A DNA stretch of 64,000 nucleotides from Streptomyces sp. ADI95-17 (GTDB lineage Bacteria > Actinomycetota > Actinomycetes > Streptomycetales > Streptomycetaceae): assembly GCF_003846175.1 (NCBI RefSeq), contig NZ_ML123046.1, forward strand, positions 1,006,407 through 1,070,406, read 5' to 3'. This document shows positions 33,312 to 41,164 of the stretch, one piece after another. Both the position numbers and the translations under genes were made by a program. Each line of letters opens with the position of its first letter. Positions within the stretch are counted from its first letter, which is position 1. The notes beneath the pieces were generated by a model. The model saw only the letters and a list, made by a program, of their open reading frames with translations, ran no database searches and was not told the origin of the DNA.

Positions 33312-34409
33312 GTGAGTGCCCTCTTCGAGCCCTACACCCTGCGGTCGCTCGTCATTCCCAACCGGGTCTGGATGGCGCCCATGTGCCAGTACTGCGCCGC
33401 ACCGGACGGGCCGGAGCAGGGCGTGGCGACCGACTGGCACTTCGCCCATCTCGCGGCGCGCGCCATCGGGGGTACCGGGCTCATCCTCACCGAGGCGACG
33501 GCCGTCAGCCCCGAGGGCCGGATCAGCCCCGGCGACCTCGGCATCTGGAACGACACCCAGGTCGCCGCCCTCCGCCGGATCACGGCATTCATCAAGGGGC
33601 AGGGGGCCGTCGCCGGCATCCAGCTCGCCCACGCCGGGCGCAAGGCCTCCACGGCGGCCCCCTGGCTGGGCGGCGCCCCGGTCGGGCCGGAGGCGCACGG
33701 CTGGACGCCCGTCGCCCCCAGCCCGCTGCCGTTCGACGACGGCCACCCCGTGCCGCACGAGCTGACCGTGGACGGGATCCGGGACGTCGTCGACCGGTTC
33801 CGCGAGGCCGCGCGCCGCGCCGTCGACGCCGGGTTCCAGGTCGCCGAGGTGCACGGCGCCCACGGATACCTCATCGGACAGTTCCTCTCCCCGCACAGCA
33901 ACCACCGCACCGACGAGTACGGCGGCAGCTTCGAGAACCGCACCCGCCTCGCCCTGGAGGTCGTCGACGCGGTACGCGAGGTCTGGCCGCAGGAACTGCC
34001 CGTCTTCTTCCGGATCTCCGCGACGGACTGGCTCACGGAGAACGACGAGGACGACCGCGAGGGCTGGACCGCCGACGAGACAGTACGGCTGGCCGCGCTG
34101 CTCCAGGCCCATGGGGTCGACCTGCTGGACGTCTCCAGCGGCGGGAACGCCCCGCGCGCCCGCATCGAGACCGGGCCGGGGTACCAGGTTCCCTTCGCCG
34201 AGCGGGTCAGGGCCGAGACCACGCTGCCGGTCGCGGCGGTTGGCCTGATCACCGAGCCGCAGCAGGCCGAGAAGATCATCACCGAGGGGCGGGCCGACGC
34301 CGTCCTCCTCGGGCGCGAACTGCTGCGCAGCCCGTCGTGGGCCCAGGCGGCGGCCCGCGAACTGGGCGGTGAACTCCGCACGCCCGAGCAGTACCACCGC
34401 GCGGTCTGA
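33312..34409 (+). CDS. NADH:flavin oxidoreductase, Old Yellow Enzyme family (YqjM-like)
   Basis: The 365-residue TIM-barrel flavoenzyme starts at GTG 33312 behind CGGAG. FMN-binding elements include PNRVWMAPMCQY, with the Cys typical of YqjM-type redox-sensing enzymes, EATAVSPEGRI, QLAHAGRKAS, the substrate-binding His pair and Tyr region in VHGAHGYLIGQFLSPHSNHR, and VGLITEPQQAEKI. These enzymes reduce activated alkenes such as enones and quinones with NADPH, often in response to electrophile stress. The twin operators upstream fit induction by such compounds. No partner gene is in the operon. Confidence 0.9.
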   Translation: MSALFEPYTLRSLVIPNRVWMAPMCQYCAAPDGPEQGVATDWHFAHLAARAIGGTGLILTEATAVSPEGRISPGDLGIWNDTQVAALRRITAFIKGQGAVAGIQLAHAGRKASTAAPWLGGAPVGPEAHGWTPVAPSPLPFDDGHPVPHELTVDGIRDVVDRFREAARRAVDAGFQVAEVHGAHGYLIGQFLSPHSNHRTDEYGGSFENRTRLALEVVDAVREVWPQELPVFFRISATDWLTENDEDDREGWTADETVRLAALLQAHGVDLLDVSSGGNAPRARIETGPGYQVPFAERVRAETTLPVAAVGLITEPQQAEKIITEGRADAVLLGRELLRSPSWAQAAARELGGELRTPEQYHRAV

Positions 34410-34455
34410 GAACCCGCACCGCCCCGGCCCGGTCGGCCCCGCACGGCGCGCGGCG

Positions 34456-34923
34456 TCACGGGGTCCCGGGCCGGGGCCGTCCGCCGCGAACGCGACCCCT
34501 CCCGTGGCGGGCGCGGAGCCGGGCGCGGACGAAGGGGCCCGTCGCGAGAGTGAAGAGGGTGAAGGCGGCGAGGCGCCACAGGCCCGGACGCTCGGACACG
34601 TCGACATGCTGGATGCCGTACGCCGCATACCAGTTGGCCGCCAGATCGGTCACCATCACCACGCACATGAGGTCCACACCGGCCCGCCGCCCGCGCAGCA
34701 GGAGCAGGGCCGCCGCCGAGGCGAGGAATGCGAGCGAGGACCAGTACAGGTTCAGCCAGTCGGGGGCCCAGCCGTAGGGGTGCAGACCGTCGCGGAGAAG
34801 GTCGGCGAGGTGTGAGGCGATACCCACGAGGACCAGGACCGCGGCGTACGGCATCGCTGGCGCGACCACCCACCGAGGTGTGTGTCCGGTCCATCCCTTC
34901 GTGCGTCCGGTCCATACCCTCAT
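34456..34923 (-). CDS. Four-helix membrane protein of unknown function
   Basis: The 155-residue protein has four hydrophobic segments (about 25-43, AMPYAAVLVLVGIASHLAD; about 58-76; about 83-100; about 115-135) and a very basic C-terminal tail (RARLRARHGRGRVRGGRPRP). I know no named family with certainty. The start ATG at 34923 lies inside a 21-bp tandem duplication, so residues 2-15 are a seven-residue repeat (RVWTGRT and KGWTGHT). No ribosome site is evident. The longer frame from 35079 is less likely because its extra part looks like non-coding sequence. Confidence 0.6.
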   Translation of the reverse strand: MRVWTGRTKGWTGHTPRWVVAPAMPYAAVLVLVGIASHLADLLRDGLHPYGWAPDWLNLYWSSLAFLASAAALLLLRGRRAGVDLMCVVMVTDLAANWYAAYGIQHVDVSERPGLWRLAAFTLFTLATGPFVRARLRARHGRGRVRGGRPRPGTP

Positions 34924-34925
34924 GC
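34884..34925. repeat. 21-bp tandem duplication at a gene start
   Basis: Units 34884-34904 and 34905-34925 share GTCCGGTCCAT and differ at three of 21 positions. The right unit supplies the ATG of the membrane-protein gene on the minus strand; the left unit has ACG at that place. Confidence 0.8.
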
Positions 34926-35061
34926 ACCCGATCGTCGCAGGACGGGGATGTCGAGGCATCGGTGGGGTGGCCGGACCGGTGCCCTTCTCCCCTTCCCCGC
35001 AAGGGAGTTCGGCTTCTCGTGACGCGATCACGGCCCTGCGCAGAAACAACTCGACGACGTC

Positions 35062-35097
35062 TTGCCGCTCGTGTCGCACCGCCTATATAACGTTGTA
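35062..35097 (+). promoter_or_regulatory. Promoter and LacI-type operator of the sugar ABC operon
   Basis: A -35-like TTGCCG (35062-35067) and -10-like TATAAC (35086-35091) are 18 bases apart. The -10 overlaps TATAACGTTGTA (35086-35097), whose core AACGTT is a perfect palindrome with matching outer bases, the usual LacI-family operator form. The LacI-family gene at the end of this operon is the natural binder. Confidence 0.65.
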
Positions 35098-35190
35098 AAC
35101 CGAGCCGCCCGGCGGCTGATGCATCGTCAAGCCATGCCCCGACGGCCCGCCGACGAGCGTGTCGTCCTCCCGTCAAGGAGCCTCCCGCGC

Positions 35191-36276
35191 ATGATGATCC
35201 AGCATCGATCCCGTACCCTCGCCGCGGCCTGTCTCCTCGCCGCCACCACCATGCTGGCCGCCTCCGGCTGCGCCAAGTCGGAGACCCCGGACAACGCGGG
35301 CGACGACAGCAGTCAGGCCGCACAGGCAGCCAAGTCCCCCGAGAGCAGCTCGGGTCCGGGCTGCTCGCTCCGGACGTACGGTGCGCCGAAGCTGGATCTG
35401 AAGAACGCGGTCGTCGGCTTCTCGCAGTCGGAGAAGGAAGCCAACCCGTTCCGTATCGCCGAGACCCGGTCCATCAAGGACGAGGCCGAGAAGATCGGCG
35501 TGAAGAAGCTGCTCACCACCAATGCGCAGTCCCAGCTCTCCAAGCAGATCAGCGACATCCAGGACATGCTGTCCCAGGGTGCCCAGTTCCTGATCGTCGC
35601 CCCGCTGAACTCCGACGGTCTGGAGCCCGCGTTCAGGGCGGCAGCGGCCAAGAAGGTCCCGGTGCTCACCATCGACCGCAAGGTCAACTCCACCGCCTGC
35701 AAGGACTATGTGGCCTTCCTCGGTTCCGACTTCGTGGAGCAGGGCAAGCGCGCGGCGGACGCGATGATCAAGGCGACCGGTGGCAAGGGCGAGGTCGCCA
35801 TCCTCCTCGGCGCGTCCGGCAACAACGTCACCACCGACCGCACCAAGGGCTTTGTCGACCAGGTCGAGGCCCAGGCGCCCGGCCTGCGGATCGTCGCCCG
35901 GCAGACCGGTGAGTTCGCCCGCGACAAGGGCCAGCAGGTCATGGAGCAGCTGATCCAGTCCAAGCCCGACATCAGCGCCGTCTACGCGGAGAACGACGAG
36001 ATGGGGCTCGGTGCCGTCACCGCTCTGAAGGCCGCGGGCAAGAAGCCCGGCAAGGACGTCAAGATCGTCTCCGTGGACGGCACCCGGAACGCCGTGCAGG
36101 CCCTGGTCAACGGGGAGTACAACGCCGTCATCGAGTCGAACCCGCGCTTCGGGCCGCTCGCCTTCGCGACCGCCCAGAAGTTCTACGGCGGCGAGGAGAT
36201 CCCGGAGAACGTCATCATCTCCGACCGGGCGTACGACGAGTCCAACGCCAAGGCCTCGCTCGGCGGGGCGTACTGA
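35191..36276 (+). CDS. Sugar ABC transporter substrate-binding lipoprotein (YtfQ/RbsB-like)
   Basis: The 361-residue lipoprotein starts at ATG 35191 behind AAGGAG. The signal peptide ends in a lipobox AASGC (Cys27), followed by a Ser/Gln/Ala linker. The mature part is a type-I periplasmic binding protein: VVGFSQSEKEANPFRIAET, QGAQFLIVAPLNSDGLEPAF, VPVLTIDRKV, FLGSDFVEQGKRAADAM, AVYAENDEMGLGAVTALKAA and KIVSVDGTRNAVQALVNGEY. The GFSQSE-NPFR and IDRKV motifs fit the YtfQ galactofuranose-binding group more than ribose binders. It delivers a pentose or furanose sugar to the ATPase and permeases encoded next. Confidence 0.88.
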   Translation: MMIQHRSRTLAAACLLAATTMLAASGCAKSETPDNAGDDSSQAAQAAKSPESSSGPGCSLRTYGAPKLDLKNAVVGFSQSEKEANPFRIAETRSIKDEAEKIGVKKLLTTNAQSQLSKQISDIQDMLSQGAQFLIVAPLNSDGLEPAFRAAAAKKVPVLTIDRKVNSTACKDYVAFLGSDFVEQGKRAADAMIKATGGKGEVAILLGASGNNVTTDRTKGFVDQVEAQAPGLRIVARQTGEFARDKGQQVMEQLIQSKPDISAVYAENDEMGLGAVTALKAAGKKPGKDVKIVSVDGTRNAVQALVNGEYNAVIESNPRFGPLAFATAQKFYGGEEIPENVIISDRAYDESNAKASLGGAY

Positions 36277-36323
36277 CCGTATTTCCGCCGCACCCCCGGA
36301 ACAGCGGAAGGCCGAGACCACTC

Positions 36324-38027
36324 ATGGCACCACCGGAAGCAGTCCCGCAGCAGGAGCAGGAGCAAAAGCAGGTGCCGGAGCAGGTTCGGCAGTCGGCGCC
36401 GGCCGCCGTCCTCGAAGCCCGCTCGGTGAGCAAGCGGTTCCCGGGCGTCATGGCCCTCGACGACGTGTCGTTCTCCCTGCGTGCCGGGGAGACCCATGCC
36501 CTGGTGGGGGAGAACGGCGCCGGGAAATCCACCTTGATCAAGGTCCTCACCGGTGTCCACCGGCCGGACGGGGGCGAGCTGCGGCTGGGTGGACAACCCG
36601 TACGGTTCGCCCGGCCGTTCGAGGCCCAGCAGGCCGGAATCTCCACGATCCACCAGGAGGTGAACCTCGTCCCGCTGATGAGCGTGGCGCGCAACATCTT
36701 CCTCGGCCGTGAGCCCAAGAACCGCATCGGACTCATCGACTTCGCCCGGATGCACGGCGAGGCCACCGAACTGCTCGACGGCTTCGGCATCCGCGTCGAC
36801 CCCCGGAAGCCGCTGCACACACTCGGCATCGGCACCCAGCAGATGGTCGCCCTGGCCCGCGCCGTCTCGGTCGACGCCCAGGTCGTCATCATGGACGAAC
36901 CCACTTCCTCGCTGGAGCCGCGCGAGGTCGAGACCCTCTTCCGGATCATCGGAAACCTGCGCTGCCAGGGCATCGCCGTCCTCTACGTGAGCCACCGCAT
37001 GGACGAGCTCTACCGGATCTGCGACCGCGTCACCGTGCTCCGCGACGGCCGCCACATCCACACCGGCGACCTCGCCGGCCTCGGTCGCGTGCGGCTCGTC
37101 TCGATGATGCTCGGCCGCGACCTGTCCGAGGCCCGCCGCACCGGTCTCACCCGCTTCGACGGCGATGGACGCGGCGATGGACACGGCGATGGACGCGGCG
37201 ATGGACACGGCGAGGAGCGCGACGAAGGAAACGACGTGGCAGGTACGCCGGAACGCACCCCGGCACTCACCGCGACACGACTCAACCGGCGCCACCAACT
37301 CCACGACATATCCCTGTCGTTGTACGGCGGCGAGGTCCTCGGCCTGGGCGGCCTCCTGGGGTCCGGCCGCAGCGAGACGGCGAAGGTCCTGGCCGGTGCG
37401 CTGAGCCTCGACTCCGGTGAACTCACCGTCGGTGGCCGGACGTTGCGCAGAATGGGCTCGGCCGGCGCCATCCGCGCCGGGATCAGTCTGCTGCCCGAGG
37501 ACCGCAAGGCCGAAGGCATCGTGCCCGGCCTCTCCGTGCGCGAGAACATCGTGCTGGCCGCCATGCCCAGGCTCTCCCGCTTCGGTGTGGTCTCCCGCCG
37601 CAAGCAGGACCGCGTCGTCGACATCTTCATGCGACGGCTGCGGATCAAGGCGTCGAGCCCCGAACAACCGGTCGGCGAACTCTCCGGAGGCAATCAGCAG
37701 AAGGTCCTCCTCGCCCGCTGGCTCTGCCTGGAGCCCAAGGTGCTGCTGCTGGACGAGCCGACCCGGGGCATCGACGTCGGCGCCAAGGCCGAGGTCCAGA
37801 GCCTCATCGACGACCTCGCCCGCGAGGGCCTCGCCGTCCTGCTCATCTCCTCCGACATCGAGGAACTCATCGAGGGCGCCGACCGCGTCGTCGTCCTGCG
37901 CGGCGGCTCGGTGGCGGGCGAACTGGAGGGCGACGCGGTGACCGAGAGCCGGCTGCTCGAAGCGCTCGCCGACCACTCACCGGCCCCCACCGGAAAGGCC
38001 CCGGCCGGCCAGGAGGACCCCCGATGA
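36324..38027 (+). CDS. Sugar ABC importer double ATPase (YtfR/RbsA-like)
   Basis: This 567-residue protein joins two nucleotide-binding domains. NBD1 has Walker A GENGAGKST (about 60-68), the altered signature LGIGTQQMVALARAV and Walker B VVIMDEPTS. NBD2 has a degenerate Walker A LLGSGRSETAK, the full signature LSGGNQQKV and Walker B VLLLDEPTRG, the normal asymmetry for this class. The linker between them contains a DGRGDGHG repeat encoded by two exact 24-base copies (37161-37208) and an acidic stretch, and is longer than usual. It energises uptake with the two permeases downstream. Its TGA overlaps an ATG that begins an eight-codon minicistron. Confidence 0.9.
   Translation: MAPPEAVPQQEQEQKQVPEQVRQSAPAAVLEARSVSKRFPGVMALDDVSFSLRAGETHALVGENGAGKSTLIKVLTGVHRPDGGELRLGGQPVRFARPFEAQQAGISTIHQEVNLVPLMSVARNIFLGREPKNRIGLIDFARMHGEATELLDGFGIRVDPRKPLHTLGIGTQQMVALARAVSVDAQVVIMDEPTSSLEPREVETLFRIIGNLRCQGIAVLYVSHRMDELYRICDRVTVLRDGRHIHTGDLAGLGRVRLVSMMLGRDLSEARRTGLTRFDGDGRGDGHGDGRGDGHGEERDEGNDVAGTPERTPALTATRLNRRHQLHDISLSLYGGEVLGLGGLLGSGRSETAKVLAGALSLDSGELTVGGRTLRRMGSAGAIRAGISLLPEDRKAEGIVPGLSVRENIVLAAMPRLSRFGVVSRRKQDRVVDIFMRRLRIKASSPEQPVGELSGGNQQKVLLARWLCLEPKVLLLDEPTRGIDVGAKAEVQSLIDDLAREGLAVLLISSDIEELIEGADRVVVLRGGSVAGELEGDAVTESRLLEALADHSPAPTGKAPAGQEDPR
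37161..37208 (+). repeat. Two exact 24-bp tandem copies (four 12-mers) in the ATPase linker
   Basis: GGCGATGGACGC and GGCGATGGACAC alternate twice, giving identical units 37161-37184 and 37185-37208. They encode the Gly/Asp-rich peptide GDGRGDGHGDGRGDGH between the two ATPase domains. Confidence 0.95.
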
Positions 38028-38054
38028 CCGCCCAGGAGGACCCCGGATGACCGC
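38009..38054 (+). repeat. 23-bp tandem duplication of a translation start, creating an 8-codon minicistron
   Basis: Units 38009-38031 and 38032-38054 differ at one base and each contains AGGAGG and ATGACCGC. The first ATG (38024) overlaps the ATPase stop as ATGA and opens a frame MTAQEDPG ending in TGA at 38048-38050. That stop again overlaps, as ATGA, the true permease start at 38047. Confidence 0.92.
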
Positions 38055-39021
38055 GCAGGCCACCCTCCCCGCACCCCCAGGACCCCTGGCCCGGCTGCGC
38101 GACCCCGCCTGGTACCAGGAGTACGGGGTGTACGTCGCCGTGGCAGCGGTGCTCGCCTTCAACGCCCTGTTCACCGAGCACTTCATGACCGCCGACAATC
38201 TGCGCACCCAGCTCGTCCAGGTCGCCCCCGTCGTCATCGTCGCCCTGGGCATGGCCCTGGTCATCGGCACCGAGGGCATCGACCTGTCCGTGGGCTCGAC
38301 GATGGCGCTCGCCACCGCACTTCTGCCGCTCTACCTCGGGTACGGGCTGGTGCCCGCGCTCCTCGTCGCGCTGCTCGCCGGAGCGGTCGTGGGGGCGGTC
38401 AACGGCACCCTGGTCTCGCTCGTCGGGCTCCAGCCGATCGTCGCGACCCTCGCCCTCTTCGTCGGCGGCCGCGGCCTCGCCCTCGTCATGGCCGACGGAC
38501 AGCTCAAGCAGATCGTCAACCCGGACCTGCTCGCCCTCGGCACCGGCTCCTGCCTCGGCGTCCCGACGGTCGTGCTGATCGCCGCGATCCTCGCCGCGGC
38601 CGTCGCCCTCCTCGTCCGGCGCACCACCTTCGGCCGCATGATCGTCGCCGTCGGCGGCAACCGCTCCGCCGCCGCCCTCGCGGGACTGCCGGTACGGCGC
38701 GTGCTCACCGGCGTGTACGTGCTCTGCGGCGTACTGGCCGCCCTGGCCGGCATCCTCGCCACCGCAAGACTCACCGCCAGTGACCCCTCCTCGCTCGGCA
38801 CCCTCATGGAACTCTCCGCCATCACGGCGGTCGTGGTCGGCGGCACCTCCCTCGACGGCGGTTCCGTCCGGGTGCTCGGCACCGTGGCGGGCGCCCTGCT
38901 GATGCAGCTGCTGCGCGCCACGCTCGTCAAGCACGACCTGCCCGACTCCACCGCACAGATCGCCCAGGCGGCCATCATCATCGCCGCCGTCTACGTCGCC
39001 CGGGAGCGTAGGTCCCGATGA
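38047..39021 (+). CDS. Sugar ABC transporter permease 1 (YtfT/RbsC-like)
   Basis: This 324-residue permease has about nine membrane helices and the branched-chain/ribose permease signature GMALVIGTEGIDLSVGSTMA. The coupling-helix region is GNRSAAALAGLPVRRVL, with the cytoplasmic EAA-like loop, and VVVGGTSLDGGSVRVLGT lies near the end. It forms the translocation pore with the second permease. Translation starts at ATG 38047, coupled through the minicistron stop, and its own stop overlaps the next permease by four bases (ATGA). Confidence 0.9.
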   Translation: MTAQATLPAPPGPLARLRDPAWYQEYGVYVAVAAVLAFNALFTEHFMTADNLRTQLVQVAPVVIVALGMALVIGTEGIDLSVGSTMALATALLPLYLGYGLVPALLVALLAGAVVGAVNGTLVSLVGLQPIVATLALFVGGRGLALVMADGQLKQIVNPDLLALGTGSCLGVPTVVLIAAILAAAVALLVRRTTFGRMIVAVGGNRSAAALAGLPVRRVLTGVYVLCGVLAALAGILATARLTASDPSSLGTLMELSAITAVVVGGTSLDGGSVRVLGTVAGALLMQLLRATLVKHDLPDSTAQIAQAAIIIAAVYVARERRSR

Positions 39022-40079
39022 ACGAAACCACACCCGTGGCCGTGGCCCAGGTCCCCCCGCCCCGCAAGCGCCCCGCGGTGCGCGGAGACGGCGCACCGCA
39101 CCGGGGAGCCGGGCACCGTCCCGCGCCCGCACGGCGGCTCCTCGAACTCCTCCGGAGCCAGGGCGTCCTGGCCGTCCTGCTGGCCGTCGTGACCACCGCG
39201 TCGTTCGTCTACCCGACGTTCGCCACCCTGGACAACGCCCGCGGCGTGACCGTGCAGGCGTCGTTCCTCGCCGTGGTCGCCCTCGGCATGACCCTGGTCA
39301 TCATCACCGGCGGGATCGACCTGTCCGTCGGCTCCGTCTTCGCCCTCGGCGGTGTGCTCGCCGCCTGGGCCTCGCAATGGGGCGTCCTGCCCGCGCTGCT
39401 CGCACCGCTCCTGGTCTGCGGTGCGATCGGTCTGCTCAACGGCTTCCTGATCGCCCGTGCCGCGATGGCCCCCTTCATCGTCACCCTCGCGACCCTGCTC
39501 GCGGCGCGCGGCCTGCTGCTCGCCGTCACCGACGAGGGCGCCACCACCTACCTCGTCCCCAAGGGTTCCGCCTTCGCCGGGCTCGGACAGGGCAGCGTAT
39601 GGGGCTTCGGCCATCCGGTCCTGATCGCGCTGGTGCTGTTCGGCGCCGGCGGACTGCTGTTGCAGCGCACCTCGTCCGGACAGACTCTCTTCGCCGTCGG
39701 CGGCAGCAGTGACGCGGCCACCCTGATGGGCCTGCCCGTCGCCCGTACGAAGCTTCTGGTCTACACGCTCAGCGGGCTGCTCGCCGGACTCGCCGGCGCG
39801 TTGAACGCGGCCAGGCTCTCCTCCGGCGTCACCATCGTCGGCGTCGGCATGGAACTCGACGCGATCTCCGCCGTCGTCATCGGCGGCACCCTCCTCGCCG
39901 GCGGTGCCGGATCGATCAGCGGCACCCTCTGGGGCGTCCTGCTGCTGGCCGTCATCCAGAACCTCATCAACCAGATCGGCTCGCTGAACTCCTCGTACCA
40001 GTCGGTGGTCAGCGGCGGGTTCCTTATCGTTGTCGTCGTGGCCCAGCGCTGTCTGGCGCGCGGCCGCAGAGCCGGCTGA
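39018..40079 (+). CDS. Sugar ABC transporter permease 2 (YjfF-like)
   Basis: The 353-residue permease is a paralogue of its neighbour, with GMTLVIITGGIDLSVGSVFAL, VGGSSDAATLMGLPVARTKL and VVIGGTLLAGGAGSISGTLW. The N-terminal 40 residues form a Pro/Arg-rich cytoplasmic extension not present in the first permease. Two different permeases in one operon match the YtfQRT-YjfF galactofuranose importer rather than the single-permease ribose system. Translation is coupled to the first permease by an ATGA overlap. The LacI-family gene follows after 53 bases. Confidence 0.9.
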   Translation: MNETTPVAVAQVPPPRKRPAVRGDGAPHRGAGHRPAPARRLLELLRSQGVLAVLLAVVTTASFVYPTFATLDNARGVTVQASFLAVVALGMTLVIITGGIDLSVGSVFALGGVLAAWASQWGVLPALLAPLLVCGAIGLLNGFLIARAAMAPFIVTLATLLAARGLLLAVTDEGATTYLVPKGSAFAGLGQGSVWGFGHPVLIALVLFGAGGLLLQRTSSGQTLFAVGGSSDAATLMGLPVARTKLLVYTLSGLLAGLAGALNAARLSSGVTIVGVGMELDAISAVVIGGTLLAGGAGSISGTLWGVLLLAVIQNLINQIGSLNSSYQSVVSGGFLIVVVVAQRCLARGRRAG

Positions 40080-40132
40080 GCCGAGCCGACCCACCGCGCC
40101 CGAGTGCGCATCGAACAGAGTCAGGGAGTGCC

Positions 40133-41164
40133 GTGGGCGTCAGCCTCAAGGACGTTGCGCAACGGGCGGGCGTGTCCATCAAGACCGTGTCGAACGTGGT
40201 GAACAACTATCAGCACGTCACACCGCAGATGCGCGCCAAGGTGCAGCAGGCCATCGATGAACTCGGCTACCGGCCGAACCTCACCGCACGCCATCTGCGC
40301 AAGGGCCGCACCGGCATCATCGCGCTCGCCGTGCCCGAGTTCGGCAACCCGTACTTCGCGGAGCTCGCGGGCGCGGTCGTCGACGCGGCCGCCCGGCACG
40401 ACTACACCGTCCTGGTCGACCACACCGGCGGCCTCCGCGAGAAGGAACTCCTGGTCAGCCAGGGCTTCCGGTCCCATGTGATCGACGGACTCATCCTGAG
40501 CCCGATCCATCTGGAGACCGAGGACCTGATGGCGCGTAACGAGACCGCGCCCCTGGTCCTGCTCGGCGAGCGGGAGTACGAGGCCCCCTACGACCACATC
40601 GCCATCGACAACGTGGCCGCCTCCCGCGACGCCGTACGCCATCTCATCGACCGCGGTCACCGCCGGATCGCCTTCCTCGGCTCCCGCACCGGACGCGAAC
40701 GCCAGCCCGCTCATCTGCGGCTGCGCGGCTGGCGCGAGGAACTCGCCGCGTCCGGCATCGAGCCCGACGAGTCGCTGATCGTGGTCACCGACGGCTACGG
40801 ACGCGAGGACGGCGCGAGGGCGATGGCCGCTCTCCTGGACCGGGGAGAGCGGCCCGACGCGGTGTTCGCGTACAACGACCTCATCGCCATCGGCGCCATG
40901 CGCACCCTCGCCTCGCGCGGGCTCCGCATCCCCGAGGACGTCGCCGTGGTCGGCTTCGACGACATCGAGGAGAGCCTGTACGGGGCGACCACGCTCACGA
41001 CGGTCGCCCCGGACAAGGAGGCCATCGCACGGCTCGCCGTCGACAGCCTCGTCGAACGGCTTTCGGGCAGTCCGGTGCCCGAACCCCGACGGCCCCGCCC
41101 CGGCTACCGGCTCGTCGTCCGAGAGTCCACCGGCCCCGACCGGGATACGGACCCGGCTAGTTGA
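40133..41164 (+). CDS. LacI-family repressor of the sugar ABC operon
   Basis: The 343-residue repressor starts at GTG 40133 with GGGAG upstream. The N-terminal HTH (SLKDVAQRAGVSIKTVSNVV) is followed by the hinge TARHLRKGRTG and a periplasmic-binding-like core (IIALAVPEFGNPYFAELAGA, LVLLGEREYEAPYDHIAIDN, FAYNDLIAIGAMRTLASRGL, VVGFDDIEES). It probably binds the AACGTT-core site before the binding-protein gene and releases it when the imported sugar or a derivative is present. It is the last gene of the operon and ends overlapping the convergent amylase gene by eight bases. Confidence 0.9.
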   Translation: MGVSLKDVAQRAGVSIKTVSNVVNNYQHVTPQMRAKVQQAIDELGYRPNLTARHLRKGRTGIIALAVPEFGNPYFAELAGAVVDAAARHDYTVLVDHTGGLREKELLVSQGFRSHVIDGLILSPIHLETEDLMARNETAPLVLLGEREYEAPYDHIAIDNVAASRDAVRHLIDRGHRRIAFLGSRTGRERQPAHLRLRGWREELAASGIEPDESLIVVTDGYGREDGARAMAALLDRGERPDAVFAYNDLIAIGAMRTLASRGLRIPEDVAVVGFDDIEESLYGATTLTTVAPDKEAIARLAVDSLVERLSGSPVPEPRRPRPGYRLVVRESTGPDRDTDPAS

